Assembly (NCBI RefSeq): GCF_003859945.1
Contig: NZ_RQYM01000001.1
Span: forward strand, 62,001 to 126,000
Direction of reading: 5' to 3'
Origin: Leucobacter sp. OH1287
GTDB lineage: Bacteria > Actinomycetota > Actinomycetes > Actinomycetales > Microbacteriaceae
Length of the DNA stretch: 64,000 nt
Notes under the pieces: model-generated
Databases searched by the model: none
Seen by the model: only the letters and a program-made list of their open reading frames with translations
What the model was told of the DNA's origin: nothing
Part shown: positions 35,568-43,911 of the stretch, one piece after another
Numbering within the stretch: the first letter of the stretch is position 1
Layout of the letters: every line of letters starts with the position of its first letter
Made by a program: the position numbers and the translations under genes

Positions 35568-36744
35568 CAGCGTCCTGCGGGCGCTTGGCCGCGTCCACGA
35601 CCCCGAGATTCGCAAACCAATCACCGACCTCGGGATGATCGAGGATCTCACCGTCACCGCCGGGCGGGTAACCCTAACCCTGAAACTCACCATCGCGGGA
35701 TGCCCAGCAGCGAAACAGATAACCGCCGAAACCGAGCAGGCGATCCGTGCGATCCCCGGGGTCACCGATGTTGATTTGACGGTGAGCGTTATGACACCCG
35801 CCGAGCGCCAGGCCTTCGCCGAGCGGGTGCGCGGCAGCAAAACCCGTGAAATCCCGTTCACCGCAAAAAGCCTAACCCGCGTGATCTGCGTCACCAGCGG
35901 CAAAGGCGGAGTCGGCAAATCCTCTGTCACGGCGGGGCTTGCGGCCGCGCTCGCCGCGCGGGGCAGACGGGTCGGCGTTGTTGACGCGGACGTTTTCGGT
36001 TTCTCCATCCCGGCGCTTTTTGGCCTGACAAAAGACGGTAAAACCGAGTGGCCAACGCGGGTTGCCGACATGATAATTCCACCGGTCGCGCACGGTGTCA
36101 GCGTTATCTCAATCGGCATGTTTTTGGGCGGCGAGGATCCGCGCACAACCGCTGTTTCGTGGCGCGGCCCGATGCTGCACCGCACCGTTGAACAGTTCCT
36201 GCGCGATGTCTACTTCGGTGAGCTAGACTATCTGCTGCTTGATTTACCACCCGGCACGGGCGACATCGCAATCAGTGTCGGGCAGCTGTTGCCGCACGCC
36301 GAGGTGATTGTTGTCACAACCCCGCAGGCGGCCGCCGCAGACGTTGCGGTGCGCTCGGCGCTGCTCGCACACCAGAGCGGTCAGCGGGTTATCGGCGTTA
36401 TCGAAAACATGAGCGGCGATATTTTCGGCAGCGGCGGCGGGCAGGTTGCCGCCGATCGTTTAACCGACGCTTTTAACAGCGCTGAGTCGGTTCCGGTGCT
36501 CGGATCACTGCCGCTCAGCGCGGCGTTTCGCGAGGCGGGGGACACCGGCCTCGCCGAGGCGATTGCGGCGGCGGTTGCGGATCCACAAGCCACCGAGGCT
36601 GCGGAGCTTGACGGCCCAGCGGCTGGGGAGTCTGACCCCGCGGCTGGGGAGTCTGACCCCGCGATTGCGGAGCTTAACCGTGTCGCCGCGAGGATCGAGT
36701 CACTGGGCCGCGGACTTGCCCGCCGCAAACTACCCCTTGTCTAG
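35545..36744 (+). CDS. mrp: Mrp/ApbC iron-sulfur carrier ATPase
   Basis: P-loop ATPase of the Mrp/NBP35 family that carries Fe-S clusters. The 399-aa protein has an N-terminal MIP18/DUF59 domain (about residues 5-90, with Cys53) and the deviant Walker A SGKGGVGKSS (residues 118-127). No C-terminal CxxC is visible; actinobacterial members often lack the classical CPHC. The C-terminal tail holds a perfect 21-bp tandem duplication (36619-36660) encoding AAGESDP twice. Its stop codon is shared with tatB through CTAG. Confidence 0.93.
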   Translation: MAEQITADSVLRALGRVHDPEIRKPITDLGMIEDLTVTAGRVTLTLKLTIAGCPAAKQITAETEQAIRAIPGVTDVDLTVSVMTPAERQAFAERVRGSKTREIPFTAKSLTRVICVTSGKGGVGKSSVTAGLAAALAARGRRVGVVDADVFGFSIPALFGLTKDGKTEWPTRVADMIIPPVAHGVSVISIGMFLGGEDPRTTAVSWRGPMLHRTVEQFLRDVYFGELDYLLLDLPPGTGDIAISVGQLLPHAEVIVVTTPQAAAADVAVRSALLAHQSGQRVIGVIENMSGDIFGSGGGQVAADRLTDAFNSAESVPVLGSLPLSAAFREAGDTGLAEAIAAAVADPQATEAAELDGPAAGESDPAAGESDPAIAELNRVAARIESLGRGLARRKLPLV

Positions 36745-37169
36745 GTTGCCTCGCTGTCAAAGTTGAGCTTCTCGCCGTTTTCGCGGGCCTGACTGAGCGC
36801 GGTCGCGGCGGCGGCTGTAACGCTCGGTGCCATGCTGACGGCGCCGTCCGGCCCGAGCTGCCCGGTGTTTGGGGTTGCCTCGGCGCGGCTCTTGCGCTCA
36901 GCAGCCTCTGCCTCACGCTTGTCCTCAAGCAGGGCGTCGCGAATAATTTTGCGCGGGTCGTACTGGCGCGGATCCAGCTGCTTCCAGTCGATGTTGTCGT
37001 ATTCCTCACCCATCTCATCGCGCAGCCGATCCTTGGCGGACATCGACATGCGCCTCACCGACTTCACGAAGTTGCTGAGTTTTTGGGTGTAGAGGGGGAG
37101 CTTATCTGGGCCGAGAATAACGAAGGCAATGACAAGGATGATTAGCAGCTTGTCAAGTGTGATACCCAT
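36741..37169 (-). CDS. tatB: Sec-independent protein translocase TatB
   Basis: A 142-aa protein with one N-terminal membrane helix (about residues 6-20, LLIILVIAFVILGP), the Gly-Pro hinge, an amphipathic helix (KLPLYTQKLSNFVKSVRRM) and a long acidic/Ala-rich tail. It recognises twin-arginine substrates such as the DyP peroxidase encoded at 16-18 kb. TAAGAT (37177-37182) lies 7 nt before the ATG (leaderless). It converges on mrp; the two stop codons overlap in the palindrome CTAG (36741-36744). Confidence 0.93.
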   Translation of the reverse strand: MGITLDKLLIILVIAFVILGPDKLPLYTQKLSNFVKSVRRMSMSAKDRLRDEMGEEYDNIDWKQLDPRQYDPRKIIRDALLEDKREAEAAERKSRAEATPNTGQLGPDGAVSMAPSVTAAAATALSQARENGEKLNFDSEAT

Positions 37170-37249
37170 GCATTAAATCTTAGCGGTTTTTGCTGGCAGA
37201 AGAGGCCGCTGTTAGTGTTTTTGAAGGCAGTGTTTGCTTAAATGGATGT

Positions 37250-37897
37250 ATGAGTTTTATGACACCGGGAGCGCGGCCCCAACGCGACGCTTTAACCGAG
37301 AAACCAGCCGGGCAGGTGGTTTCAACCTACAGCACACACGCTGAGGCGCGCCACGCGATCGACGTGCTCGCGGAGGAGAACTTCCCGGTCAGGTCGATCT
37401 CGCTGATTGGCAACGGGCTTAGCAGTGTGGAGCGCGTCACCGGCCGTGTCGGCTGGGGCAGGGTTGCTTTCTCCGGCGCGTCAGGCGGTGCGTACCTCGG
37501 TATCTTTATCGGCTTCATCCAGGTGCTGTTGATGCCGAAGCTGGCGGCGGATATCGCGGTGACGTTCGGATCCGCAATTATTATCTGTATGGGGCTTGGG
37601 ATGCTGTTCGCAATTATTATGCACGGCCGTAACCCGCAGCGCAGAACCTTCACCTCGGTGACGCAGGTTATTGCCTCGCGCTATGACCTGGTTGTGCCCG
37701 ATGAGCTGCTGTCGCAGGCGCGCAGCATCCTCACCGCGCACGCCGCGGGCCACGGAAACGGTCACGCCGCCGCAGGTCGCAGCACCGAGCAGGCTGCCAC
37801 CGGTCACAACACCGAGCAGGCTGCCACCGGTCACGGTACAGAGCAGCAAGAAAACGGCGCTGCTCAGCAGGAAGCTGAACAGCGCCGCGAAGGCTAA
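37250..37897 (+). CDS. General stress protein 17M-like domain membrane protein
   Basis: A 215-aa protein. The N-terminal 17M-like domain (about residues 20-70: VVSTYSTHAEARHAIDVL, ISLIGNG) is followed by two membrane helices (about residues 85-110 and 112-130), a short C-domain and a His/Gln/Glu-rich tail. The tail contains 2.3 copies of a 27-bp tandem repeat (37783-37836, encoding TEQAATGH). ATG 37250 sits 6 nt behind TTAAAT (leaderless); a longer frame from 37190 is unconserved. The role is unknown. Confidence 0.85.
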   Translation: MSFMTPGARPQRDALTEKPAGQVVSTYSTHAEARHAIDVLAEENFPVRSISLIGNGLSSVERVTGRVGWGRVAFSGASGGAYLGIFIGFIQVLLMPKLAADIAVTFGSAIIICMGLGMLFAIIMHGRNPQRRTFTSVTQVIASRYDLVVPDELLSQARSILTAHAAGHGNGHAAAGRSTEQAATGHNTEQAATGHGTEQQENGAAQQEAEQRREG

Positions 37898-37904
37898 ACA
37901 ACCG

Positions 37905-39299
37905 CTACTGGTTGCGGCCCTTCTTAATCCACTCCTCAACCGCGTCTACGGTTCTTGGAATGTCAGCTGACAGGTTAACGCAGCCATCAGCGGTTACCAC
38001 GATGTCGTCCTCGATCCGCACGCCGATGCCCCAGAACTCCTCTGGCACGGTTTTATCGCCCGGGTGGAAGTAGAGGCCTGGCTCAACGGTAAACACCATA
38101 CCCTCTTTCACCTCGCCGCCGATGTAGAGTTCACGTTTCGCGGCAGCACAGTCGTGCACGTCAATGCCGAGGTGGTGGGAGGTGCCGTGCACCATATAGC
38201 GCTTGTGGTAGGCGATGTCTGGATCCGCATCAGCCGGCCAGATGCCCCACTCTTTGATCTTCTTCTCGATCACCGCGAGCGCTGCCTCGTGCACGTCAGC
38301 GAAGATAATGCCCGGTTTAATAACCGCGATTGCGGCGTCAGCTGCCTCAAGCACAGCCTCGTAAACCTTGCGCTGCACATCACTGAAGCTACCGGAAATT
38401 GGCAGGGTTCGGGTGATATCTGCTGTGTAGAGGCTGTCCACCTCAACGCCCGCGTCAAGTAGCAGCAGGTCGCCCGGTTTTACCACGCCGTCGTTGTCCT
38501 CCCAGTGGAGGGTGCAGGCGTTTGCGCCGGCAGCGGCGATGGTGTTGTAGCCCTCCCAGTTGCCGTCGAGGCGTGCACGCTTGTGGAACACACCCTCAAC
38601 AACGCGCTCACCGCGTTTTTCTGCGATCGCCTCGGGCAGTGCAGCAACAACCTCGTTGAAGCCGCGCTGGGTTGCGTCAACGGCGAGCTGCATCTGCTTG
38701 ATCTCGTAGCTGTCCTTCACAAACCTCAGCTCGCTCAGCGCGGTCGCAAGGTCAGCGTCCTGCAGCGTCAGATCGGCATCGTCTGCCTGGAACTCCTCAA
38801 TCGGGTGGGTAGGGATCCCGAGAATCGTTGCGATGTTGTCGAGTGACGGCCGAGCACCAACCCAGAACTCACCAACCTCGTGGTTGTTGAAGAACTCCTC
38901 GCTGTCTCGCCCTGCGGGAGCGGGGAAGAACAGGTGAGCCTCGTGGGTTTCACCCTTTGGCTCCAGCACCAGTACCGAGCCCGGAACGGTTTTTGCGCCC
39001 CAACCGGTCAGGTGTGTGAAACCGGTGTCTGGGCGGAACAGGTAGAAGGTGTCGTTAGCGCGCTGCTTCAGTGCACCAGCGGCTACAACAATGCGTTTAC
39101 CGGGGAAAAGCTTGCTTAAAGCCGCGCGGCGCTGGGCTGCAAACGCTGCGCCCTCAGACTCGCTTACCGGAGCAGACTCAAGCGTCTGCCAGTCGGATCC
39201 CATGTATTTCAAAAATTTATCGGTGACCACCATTGAGTCACGAGCCTCGTTGCTGATCTCAGCCTCGTGTGTTGTCGTTGCGTTGTTATCAGAAGTCAT
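37905..39299 (-). CDS. pepP: Aminopeptidase P family metallopeptidase
   Basis: A 464-aa Xaa-Pro aminopeptidase (M24B). The N-terminal creatinase-like domain is followed by the pita-bread domain with the dinuclear metal ligands: two Asp in LLLDAGVEVDSLYTADITRT, His in GTSHHLGIDVHD, Glu in TVEPGLYF and Glu in VRIEDDIVV. All are present, so it should be active. It is convergent with the stress protein gene 7 bp away and divergent from the PHP gene. Confidence 0.95.
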   Translation of the reverse strand: MTSDNNATTTHEAEISNEARDSMVVTDKFLKYMGSDWQTLESAPVSESEGAAFAAQRRAALSKLFPGKRIVVAAGALKQRANDTFYLFRPDTGFTHLTGWGAKTVPGSVLVLEPKGETHEAHLFFPAPAGRDSEEFFNNHEVGEFWVGARPSLDNIATILGIPTHPIEEFQADDADLTLQDADLATALSELRFVKDSYEIKQMQLAVDATQRGFNEVVAALPEAIAEKRGERVVEGVFHKRARLDGNWEGYNTIAAAGANACTLHWEDNDGVVKPGDLLLLDAGVEVDSLYTADITRTLPISGSFSDVQRKVYEAVLEAADAAIAVIKPGIIFADVHEAALAVIEKKIKEWGIWPADADPDIAYHKRYMVHGTSHHLGIDVHDCAAAKRELYIGGEVKEGMVFTVEPGLYFHPGDKTVPEEFWGIGVRIEDDIVVTADGCVNLSADIPRTVDAVEEWIKKGRNQ

Positions 39300-39327
39300 G
39301 GCTATATTCTCTCATGGATTTACGGGT

Positions 39328-39333
39328 TATTAT
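39328..39333 (+). promoter_or_regulatory. -10 element of the leaderless PHP-gene mRNA
   Basis: TATTAT, 7 nt before ATG 39341, inside the 41-bp space between divergent start codons. Confidence 0.5.
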
Positions 39334-39340
39334 TGAGAAT

Positions 39341-40183
39341 ATGCCAAGCCCGCAAGACCGCTATGATTTGCACACCCACTCCCGTCACTCTGACGGCACA
39401 ACCACCCCCGCCGAGATCGCTAAGCTCGCTGCCGGCCTGGGGCTTGCCGGTTTTGCGCTGACCGATCACGACACCGCCAACGGCTGGGATGAGGCGCGCG
39501 AAGCGGCAGCCGAGCACGGGCTCGATTTCCTGCCCGGGTTTGAGATGACGACGATGCACCGGGGCCGCAACACCCACCTGCTTGCCTACGGGGCGGATCC
39601 GCAAGATGACGAGATGGCGGCGTTACTGAACCTGCTGGGCGGCGCTAGACAGCGGCGGGCTGAGCGCATGGTGGAAAAGCTCGCGCAAGACTTCGATATC
39701 ACCTGGGAGGATGTTGCAGCCGTGGGGATTCGCGCCATCGGCAGACCCCACATCGCCGACGCGCTGGTCCGCAAGGGCATTGTGGCGGATCGCGACACCG
39801 CCTTTGCGACGCTGCTATCGTCTAAATCACCCTACTATGCGTACGCCGAATCGGTGAAAACCGTTGACGCGATCAGGATCGTCTGCGCGGCCGGCGGTGT
39901 GCCGGTGCTCGCGCACCCGGCGGCGAAGCGGAACCGCTCGGTGATAACCCCCGCGGAGCTGGAGCAGCTGATCGCGGCCGGCCTGCTCGGGGTTGAGATG
40001 GATCACCCCGAAAACAGCCCGGAGCTGCTCACCGAGCTGCAGCGAACGGTCGCCGACTTCCCGCTGCTGATTACCGGGTCGAGCGATTTCCACGGCGCAG
40101 GTAAGATCAACCGGGTCGGCGAGGAGACCACCGCGGCAGAGACGGTTTTGCGGATCCGCGAGCTCGCCCGCATCAAGCACTAG
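39341..40183 (+). CDS. PHP-domain phosphoesterase (RNase AM/YciV-like)
   Basis: A 280-aa protein. Metal-binding motifs are DLHTHSRHSDGT (residues about 9-20), LTDHDTANGWDEA (about 44) and a C-terminal GSSDFHG. The insert domain between them is typical of 3',5'-nucleoside bisphosphate phosphatases and RNase AM (5'-3' RNA trimming). ATG 39341 is preferred over an upstream frame extension that overlaps pepP. Confidence 0.9.
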   Translation: MPSPQDRYDLHTHSRHSDGTTTPAEIAKLAAGLGLAGFALTDHDTANGWDEAREAAAEHGLDFLPGFEMTTMHRGRNTHLLAYGADPQDDEMAALLNLLGGARQRRAERMVEKLAQDFDITWEDVAAVGIRAIGRPHIADALVRKGIVADRDTAFATLLSSKSPYYAYAESVKTVDAIRIVCAAGGVPVLAHPAAKRNRSVITPAELEQLIAAGLLGVEMDHPENSPELLTELQRTVADFPLLITGSSDFHGAGKINRVGEETTAAETVLRIRELARIKH

Positions 40184-40189
40184 CGGCCG

Positions 40190-40281
40190 CGGCTGGTCGC
40201 CGCCTTACTGCTGCACGGGTTTTTCCCGCACTGTGGGCAGTGTGGGCGCTGACTGCCGTCTTACTGCTGCGCTGGTTTTGC
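40190..40281. repeat. Imperfect direct repeat (56-bp offset) spanning the helicase stop codon
   Basis: CGCCTTACTGCTGCACGGG (from 40201) recurs as CGTCTTACTGCTGCGCTGG (from 40257), with similar flanks on both sides. The second copy contains the stop codon and last codons of the DEAD helicase on the minus strand; the first lies just beyond that stop. Confidence 0.6.
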
Positions 40282-41571
40282 TCCGCTGCGCCGGCGCACG
40301 CGCTTCCTGGTGCGGCTGCGCTTCGGAGCACCGCTGGTCGCCGCTGAGGCGGTTGCTGTTGCTGACGCGGCTGTTGCCTTCTTCACCCGCGGCAGCCTGC
40401 CCTTCGTACCGGAGGGGATGTTCAGATCCGCAAACAAATGCGGGGATGATGAGTAGGTCTCTGGCGGTTCAGGCAGATTGAAACCGAGCGCGCGATCAAT
40501 CAGACCCCACTTGTGGATGTCCTCCCAGTCGACGAGGGTGACGGCGGTGCCGGTTGTGCCTGCGCGGCCGGTGCGACCAACCCGGTGGAGGTAGGTTTTC
40601 TCGTCCTCTGGAACCGTGTAGTTAATCACGTGGGTAACATCGGTTACGTCAATGCCGCGGGCAGCAACATCGGTGGCAATCAGAATGTCTTTTTTGCCGG
40701 ACCTGAACTGCTGCATGTGCTTCTCGCGCTTCTCCTGCGGCAGATCACCGTGCACCGCAACAGCACCAAAACCGCGCTCTTTCAGCTCGGTGTGAAGCTT
40801 ATCCGCCTGCCGCTTAGTGCGGGTGAAGATAACGGTCTTTCCCCGGTTTTCAGCCTGCAGGATCCGCCCGATCATCTCGTCTTTGTCGAGCGAGTGCGCG
40901 CGGTAAATAATGTGCTCAATGTTTGCCTGGGTCTCGCCCTCACCCGGATCCGTCGCCCGAATATGCACCGGTCGGTTCATAAAACGGCGAGCAAGCGCGA
41001 TAATGCTGTCCGGCATCGTCGCCGAGAAAAGCATGGTGTGACGGTTTGCTGGCAGCGCGTTAAACAGCTTCTCAATATCGGCGAGGAAGCCGAGATCGAG
41101 CATCTTATCTGCCTCATCCAGAACCACCTCGGTAACACCCGCGAGGTTCAGTTTGCGCTTACCGATCAGGTCAAGCAGCCTGCCCGGTGTGCCAACAACC
41201 ACGTTCGCGCCGGCAGCAAGCTGTGCGGTCTGCTCATCGTAGCCTTTGCCGCCGTAGATAGCGGCGATTTTGGTGACGCGGTTAGCGCTCGCGAGCACCA
41301 GGTCGTCATAGACCTGGGTTGCCAGCTCACGGGTTGGCACAACCACAAGCGCCGAAACGCCCGGGGCTGGTTCGGTGCCAAGCCGCTGCAAGAGTGGCAG
41401 GCCGAAACCAAAGGTTTTACCGGTTCCGGTTTTTGCCTGCCCAATTACGTCCTGACCGGTGATCGCGATCGGAATCGTCTGTTCCTGGATCGGGAAGGCG
41501 GTCTCAATATTCTTCTCGGCAAGCGCGGCTGCCAGGTCGGAGTCTATTCCAAGCTCAACAAATGTTGTCAA
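40261..41571 (-). CDS. DEAD-box RNA helicase (RhlE-like)
   Basis: A 436-aa helicase core: Q motif and GxxxPxxxQ near residues 15-30, motif I AKTGTGKT (about 45), motif II DEAD (in VVLDEADKMLD), SAT in FSATMP, and motif VI HRVGRTGRAG. The basic C-terminal tail (PKRSRTRKRVRRRSG) should bind RNA. The start is TTG 41571 behind AGGA. It corresponds in position to rhlE (Rv3211) upstream of the DUF3107/Adn region. Confidence 0.94.
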   Translation of the reverse strand: MTTFVELGIDSDLAAALAEKNIETAFPIQEQTIPIAITGQDVIGQAKTGTGKTFGFGLPLLQRLGTEPAPGVSALVVVPTRELATQVYDDLVLASANRVTKIAAIYGGKGYDEQTAQLAAGANVVVGTPGRLLDLIGKRKLNLAGVTEVVLDEADKMLDLGFLADIEKLFNALPANRHTMLFSATMPDSIIALARRFMNRPVHIRATDPGEGETQANIEHIIYRAHSLDKDEMIGRILQAENRGKTVIFTRTKRQADKLHTELKERGFGAVAVHGDLPQEKREKHMQQFRSGKKDILIATDVAARGIDVTDVTHVINYTVPEDEKTYLHRVGRTGRAGTTGTAVTLVDWEDIHKWGLIDRALGFNLPEPPETYSSSPHLFADLNIPSGTKGRLPRVKKATAASATATASAATSGAPKRSRTRKRVRRRSGAKPAQQ

Positions 41572-41706
41572 AGGGTTTTCCTATTCAGGTTGTAAGCGGC
41601 TCTGGCCACTTTTAAGATCTGTCGGACGGGCAATTTTTGCCACCATGCAGGCTATTTTACGCCTTCATGCTGCGCAGCGACTGGTAGACAGGGTACGCTT
41701 AATAAC

Positions 41707-42423
41707 GTGTTTGCATGGTTTCGTCGTCTCAACAAGTCTACTGCAACAGTGCGCCGTTTGCGCGGAAAAGACCCGCGCGACACTGTTCAGGTCGAGGTTG
41801 CAGAGTTCGCACCCGATATTCTGTCGTTCCTAGCGCTCGCCGCCTCAACCGAGCTGTTTCTCTACGAGGCAGCAACCCAGGCGGTGCTCGGCGCGCCAAA
41901 CCTGGAGGCAAAAACCGCGATGGCAGACATCGCCGCCGACGCACTCCACAAACACCAGGTGTTTGCCGCCGAGCTTGAAAAGCGCGGCAAGAACCCGGCA
42001 ACCGAGATGGAGCGTTTCGTCACCCGCGTTAACCAGTTCACCGAGCGGATCACAACCCCCGACTGGCATCAGCACGTTCTGTCTGTCTGGCTGGTTGGCG
42101 GGATTTTCGACGGCTTCTTCGCGTCCCTCGCGCTGGGTCTGAAAGACAGCTACAGCAAAGAAGCGATCGCGGTGCTGCGTTCCGAGAGCGGCAGAACCAA
42201 ACTCGAGCAGCTGCTTGTTTCCGAGGTGGCGGCGGATCCAAAACTCGCCGACCGACTCGCCCTCTGGGGTCGCAGGCTGGTTGGTGACTCGCTGCTGTTC
42301 GCGAGAGATGTTCTGCAGTACAGCGACAACCGCGAGTTCATCGTTGACGAAACCAACCCAGTATTTACCGGGCTGACCGCCGACCACATGCGCCGAATGG
42401 ACACGCTCGGCCTCACCGCGTAA
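41707..42423 (+). CDS. Ferritin-like fold protein (MiaE-like)
   Basis: A 238-aa, mostly helical protein of the actinobacterial ferritin-like family related to tRNA hydroxylase MiaE. Glu and His residues recur at helix positions (for example SFLALAASTELFLYEAATQ and ADALHKHQVFAAELEKR). Whether the di-iron site is complete cannot be judged without alignment. TACGCT (41694-41699) lies 7 nt before the GTG start (leaderless). The RlmC gene follows 3 bp later. Confidence 0.8.
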   Translation: MFAWFRRLNKSTATVRRLRGKDPRDTVQVEVAEFAPDILSFLALAASTELFLYEAATQAVLGAPNLEAKTAMADIAADALHKHQVFAAELEKRGKNPATEMERFVTRVNQFTERITTPDWHQHVLSVWLVGGIFDGFFASLALGLKDSYSKEAIAVLRSESGRTKLEQLLVSEVAADPKLADRLALWGRRLVGDSLLFARDVLQYSDNREFIVDETNPVFTGLTADHMRRMDTLGLTA

Positions 42424-42426
42424 CCG

Positions 42427-43575
42427 ATGCCGGCGATTGACTGTGCTCACTTTCAGGCAAACCGCTGCGGTTCGTGCACGCTGCTAAACATCGCCTACCC
42501 GCAGCAGGTTGAGCAGAAAAGCGAGCTCTGCCGCGAGCTGCTTGAGCCGTTTCTGGGTGGATCCGCAAGCACCGTCTGGCTTCCTCCGGCGCTCAGCAAA
42601 ACCACCGGGTTTAGGAACCGTGCAAAGTTCGTGGTCGCCGGATCCCGCAAACAGGTCACCCTCGGGATCGTCAACAGCAGCGGCCTCGCCGTTGACCTGA
42701 CCGACTGCCCGATCCAGTCTGACACGATTAACAACGCCGGAATAAAGCTGCGCGATTTTCTCAACAAGACCGGGCTTGCGCCGTACAGTGTCGCGAAGAA
42801 ACAGGGCGAACTAAAGTTTGTGCACGTTACGGAGGCAACAACGGGGAAGCTGCTTGTCAGGTTTGTTGTGAGATCCGCTAAAGCAGGTCAGCAGCTTGCC
42901 GCGCAAACCAGACTGTTGCAGAGGGAACTGCCGCAGATTGAAACCTGCACGGTTAATATTTTGCCGGAACACAAGGCGGTGCTTGAGGGGGAAACCGAGT
43001 ATGTGCTGTGGGGATCCGGGCTGACAATGCCGCTTGCGAGGGTGACGTTGAACCTGCTGCCGCAGAGTTTCTTTCAAACCAACACGGTAATCGCCCAGCA
43101 GCTCTATCAGCAGGTTGCCGACTGGGTTGCTGAGCGTTCCCCGGCGTCGGTTTGGGATCTCTACTGCGGTGTTGGTGGGTTTGCGCTGCACTGCGCCGCA
43201 CCTGGAAGGAGAGTGCTCGGCGTTGAACTGAGTGAGGCGGCGATTTACGCGGCGAAAAAGAGCGCCAGGGCGGCAAAGGCGCGGGTTGGGTTTGTTGCCG
43301 CCGACGCAACCGCTTTCGCGCTAAACGCACCGGTGGCAGAGCACCCGGAGCTGTTGATCGTTAACCCGCCAAGGCGTGGGATCGGGGAGGAGCTGTGCGA
43401 CTGGATTGCAGGGTCGAATATTCAGCAGCTGGTTTATTCCAGCTGTAACCCGAAAAGCCTCGCCACCGATCTTGCCCGGATGGGGTGTTTCCGGGTTGTC
43501 AGGGCGAGGCTGTTCGATATGTTTGCCCACACCAAACACGTTGAGTGTGCGGTGCTGCTGGAGCGCGTAGGTTAG
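42427..43575 (+). CDS. rlmC: 23S rRNA (uracil-C5)-methyltransferase RlmC-like
   Basis: A 382-aa RumB/RlmC-type methyltransferase without TRAM domain. An N-terminal 4Fe-4S site is formed by Cys6, Cys14, Cys17 and a later Cys in LTDCP. The SAM motif is DLYCGVGGFALH, followed by NPPRRGIG, and the catalytic Cys is in SSCNPKS. Length and absence of TRAM favour RlmC (U747) over RlmD. Translation is probably coupled to the ferritin-like gene (3-bp gap, no clear ribosome site). Confidence 0.9.
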   Translation: MPAIDCAHFQANRCGSCTLLNIAYPQQVEQKSELCRELLEPFLGGSASTVWLPPALSKTTGFRNRAKFVVAGSRKQVTLGIVNSSGLAVDLTDCPIQSDTINNAGIKLRDFLNKTGLAPYSVAKKQGELKFVHVTEATTGKLLVRFVVRSAKAGQQLAAQTRLLQRELPQIETCTVNILPEHKAVLEGETEYVLWGSGLTMPLARVTLNLLPQSFFQTNTVIAQQLYQQVADWVAERSPASVWDLYCGVGGFALHCAAPGRRVLGVELSEAAIYAAKKSARAAKARVGFVAADATAFALNAPVAEHPELLIVNPPRRGIGEELCDWIAGSNIQQLVYSSCNPKSLATDLARMGCFRVVRARLFDMFAHTKHVECAVLLERVG

Positions 43576-43615
43576 TTGCTTGCGTAGCCTAATTGATTGC
43601 GCAGGCTAGTTGATG
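43565..43615. repeat. 17-bp tandem repeat, three copies, across the rlmC/DUF3107 stops
   Basis: Units GCGTAGGTTAGTTGCTT, GCGTAGCCTAATTGATT and GCGCAGGCTAGTTGATG. The first contains the rlmC stop codon and the third overlaps the DUF3107 stop codon on the other strand. Confidence 0.8.
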
Positions 43616-43824
43616 AAGCCGACTTTGCGCTGTTTCTCGGCGCCGATTGTGACGCTCGCGAGGTTGCTGCGGTCGATAATGAAGGTCTGGCCGTCTTTGT
43701 CCTCGAAGATTAGGGTTTTGCTGTCGTTCTCGATAGCCTCGATAACAAGCTGCTTGAGCTCTTCAGCGCTTTTTGCGCTCTCGAAACTGAGCTGGCTGTG
43801 CTGCAGGTTAACGCGTACTTCCAT
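43606..43824 (-). CDS. DUF3107 protein (TB9.4 type)
   Basis: A 72-aa protein starting MEVRVNLQHSQLSFESAKSAEEL, with the DUF3107 core FEDKDGQTFIIDRSNLASVTIG. ATG behind AAAGGAGAGA. Orthologous position to Rv3208A next to the helicase-nuclease genes. The function is unknown; dihydrofolate/helicase links are only positional. Confidence 0.93.
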   Translation of the reverse strand: MEVRVNLQHSQLSFESAKSAEELKQLVIEAIENDSKTLIFEDKDGQTFIIDRSNLASVTIGAEKQRKVGFIN

Positions 43825-43911
43825 CGGGAATCTCTCCTTTTATACTGCAATTGTGAGTCGACACAATAATATAGGTAACAAAATGTCCGTGGGTCAGAAT
43901 ACGCTTAGAGC

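Noticed and set aside
37857-37887. Strong hairpin GGCGCTG...CAGCGCC at the end of the stress-protein gene as terminator
   Set aside because: The stem is real, but it lies in coding sequence and is not followed by a T-run on either strand, so I did not annotate it.
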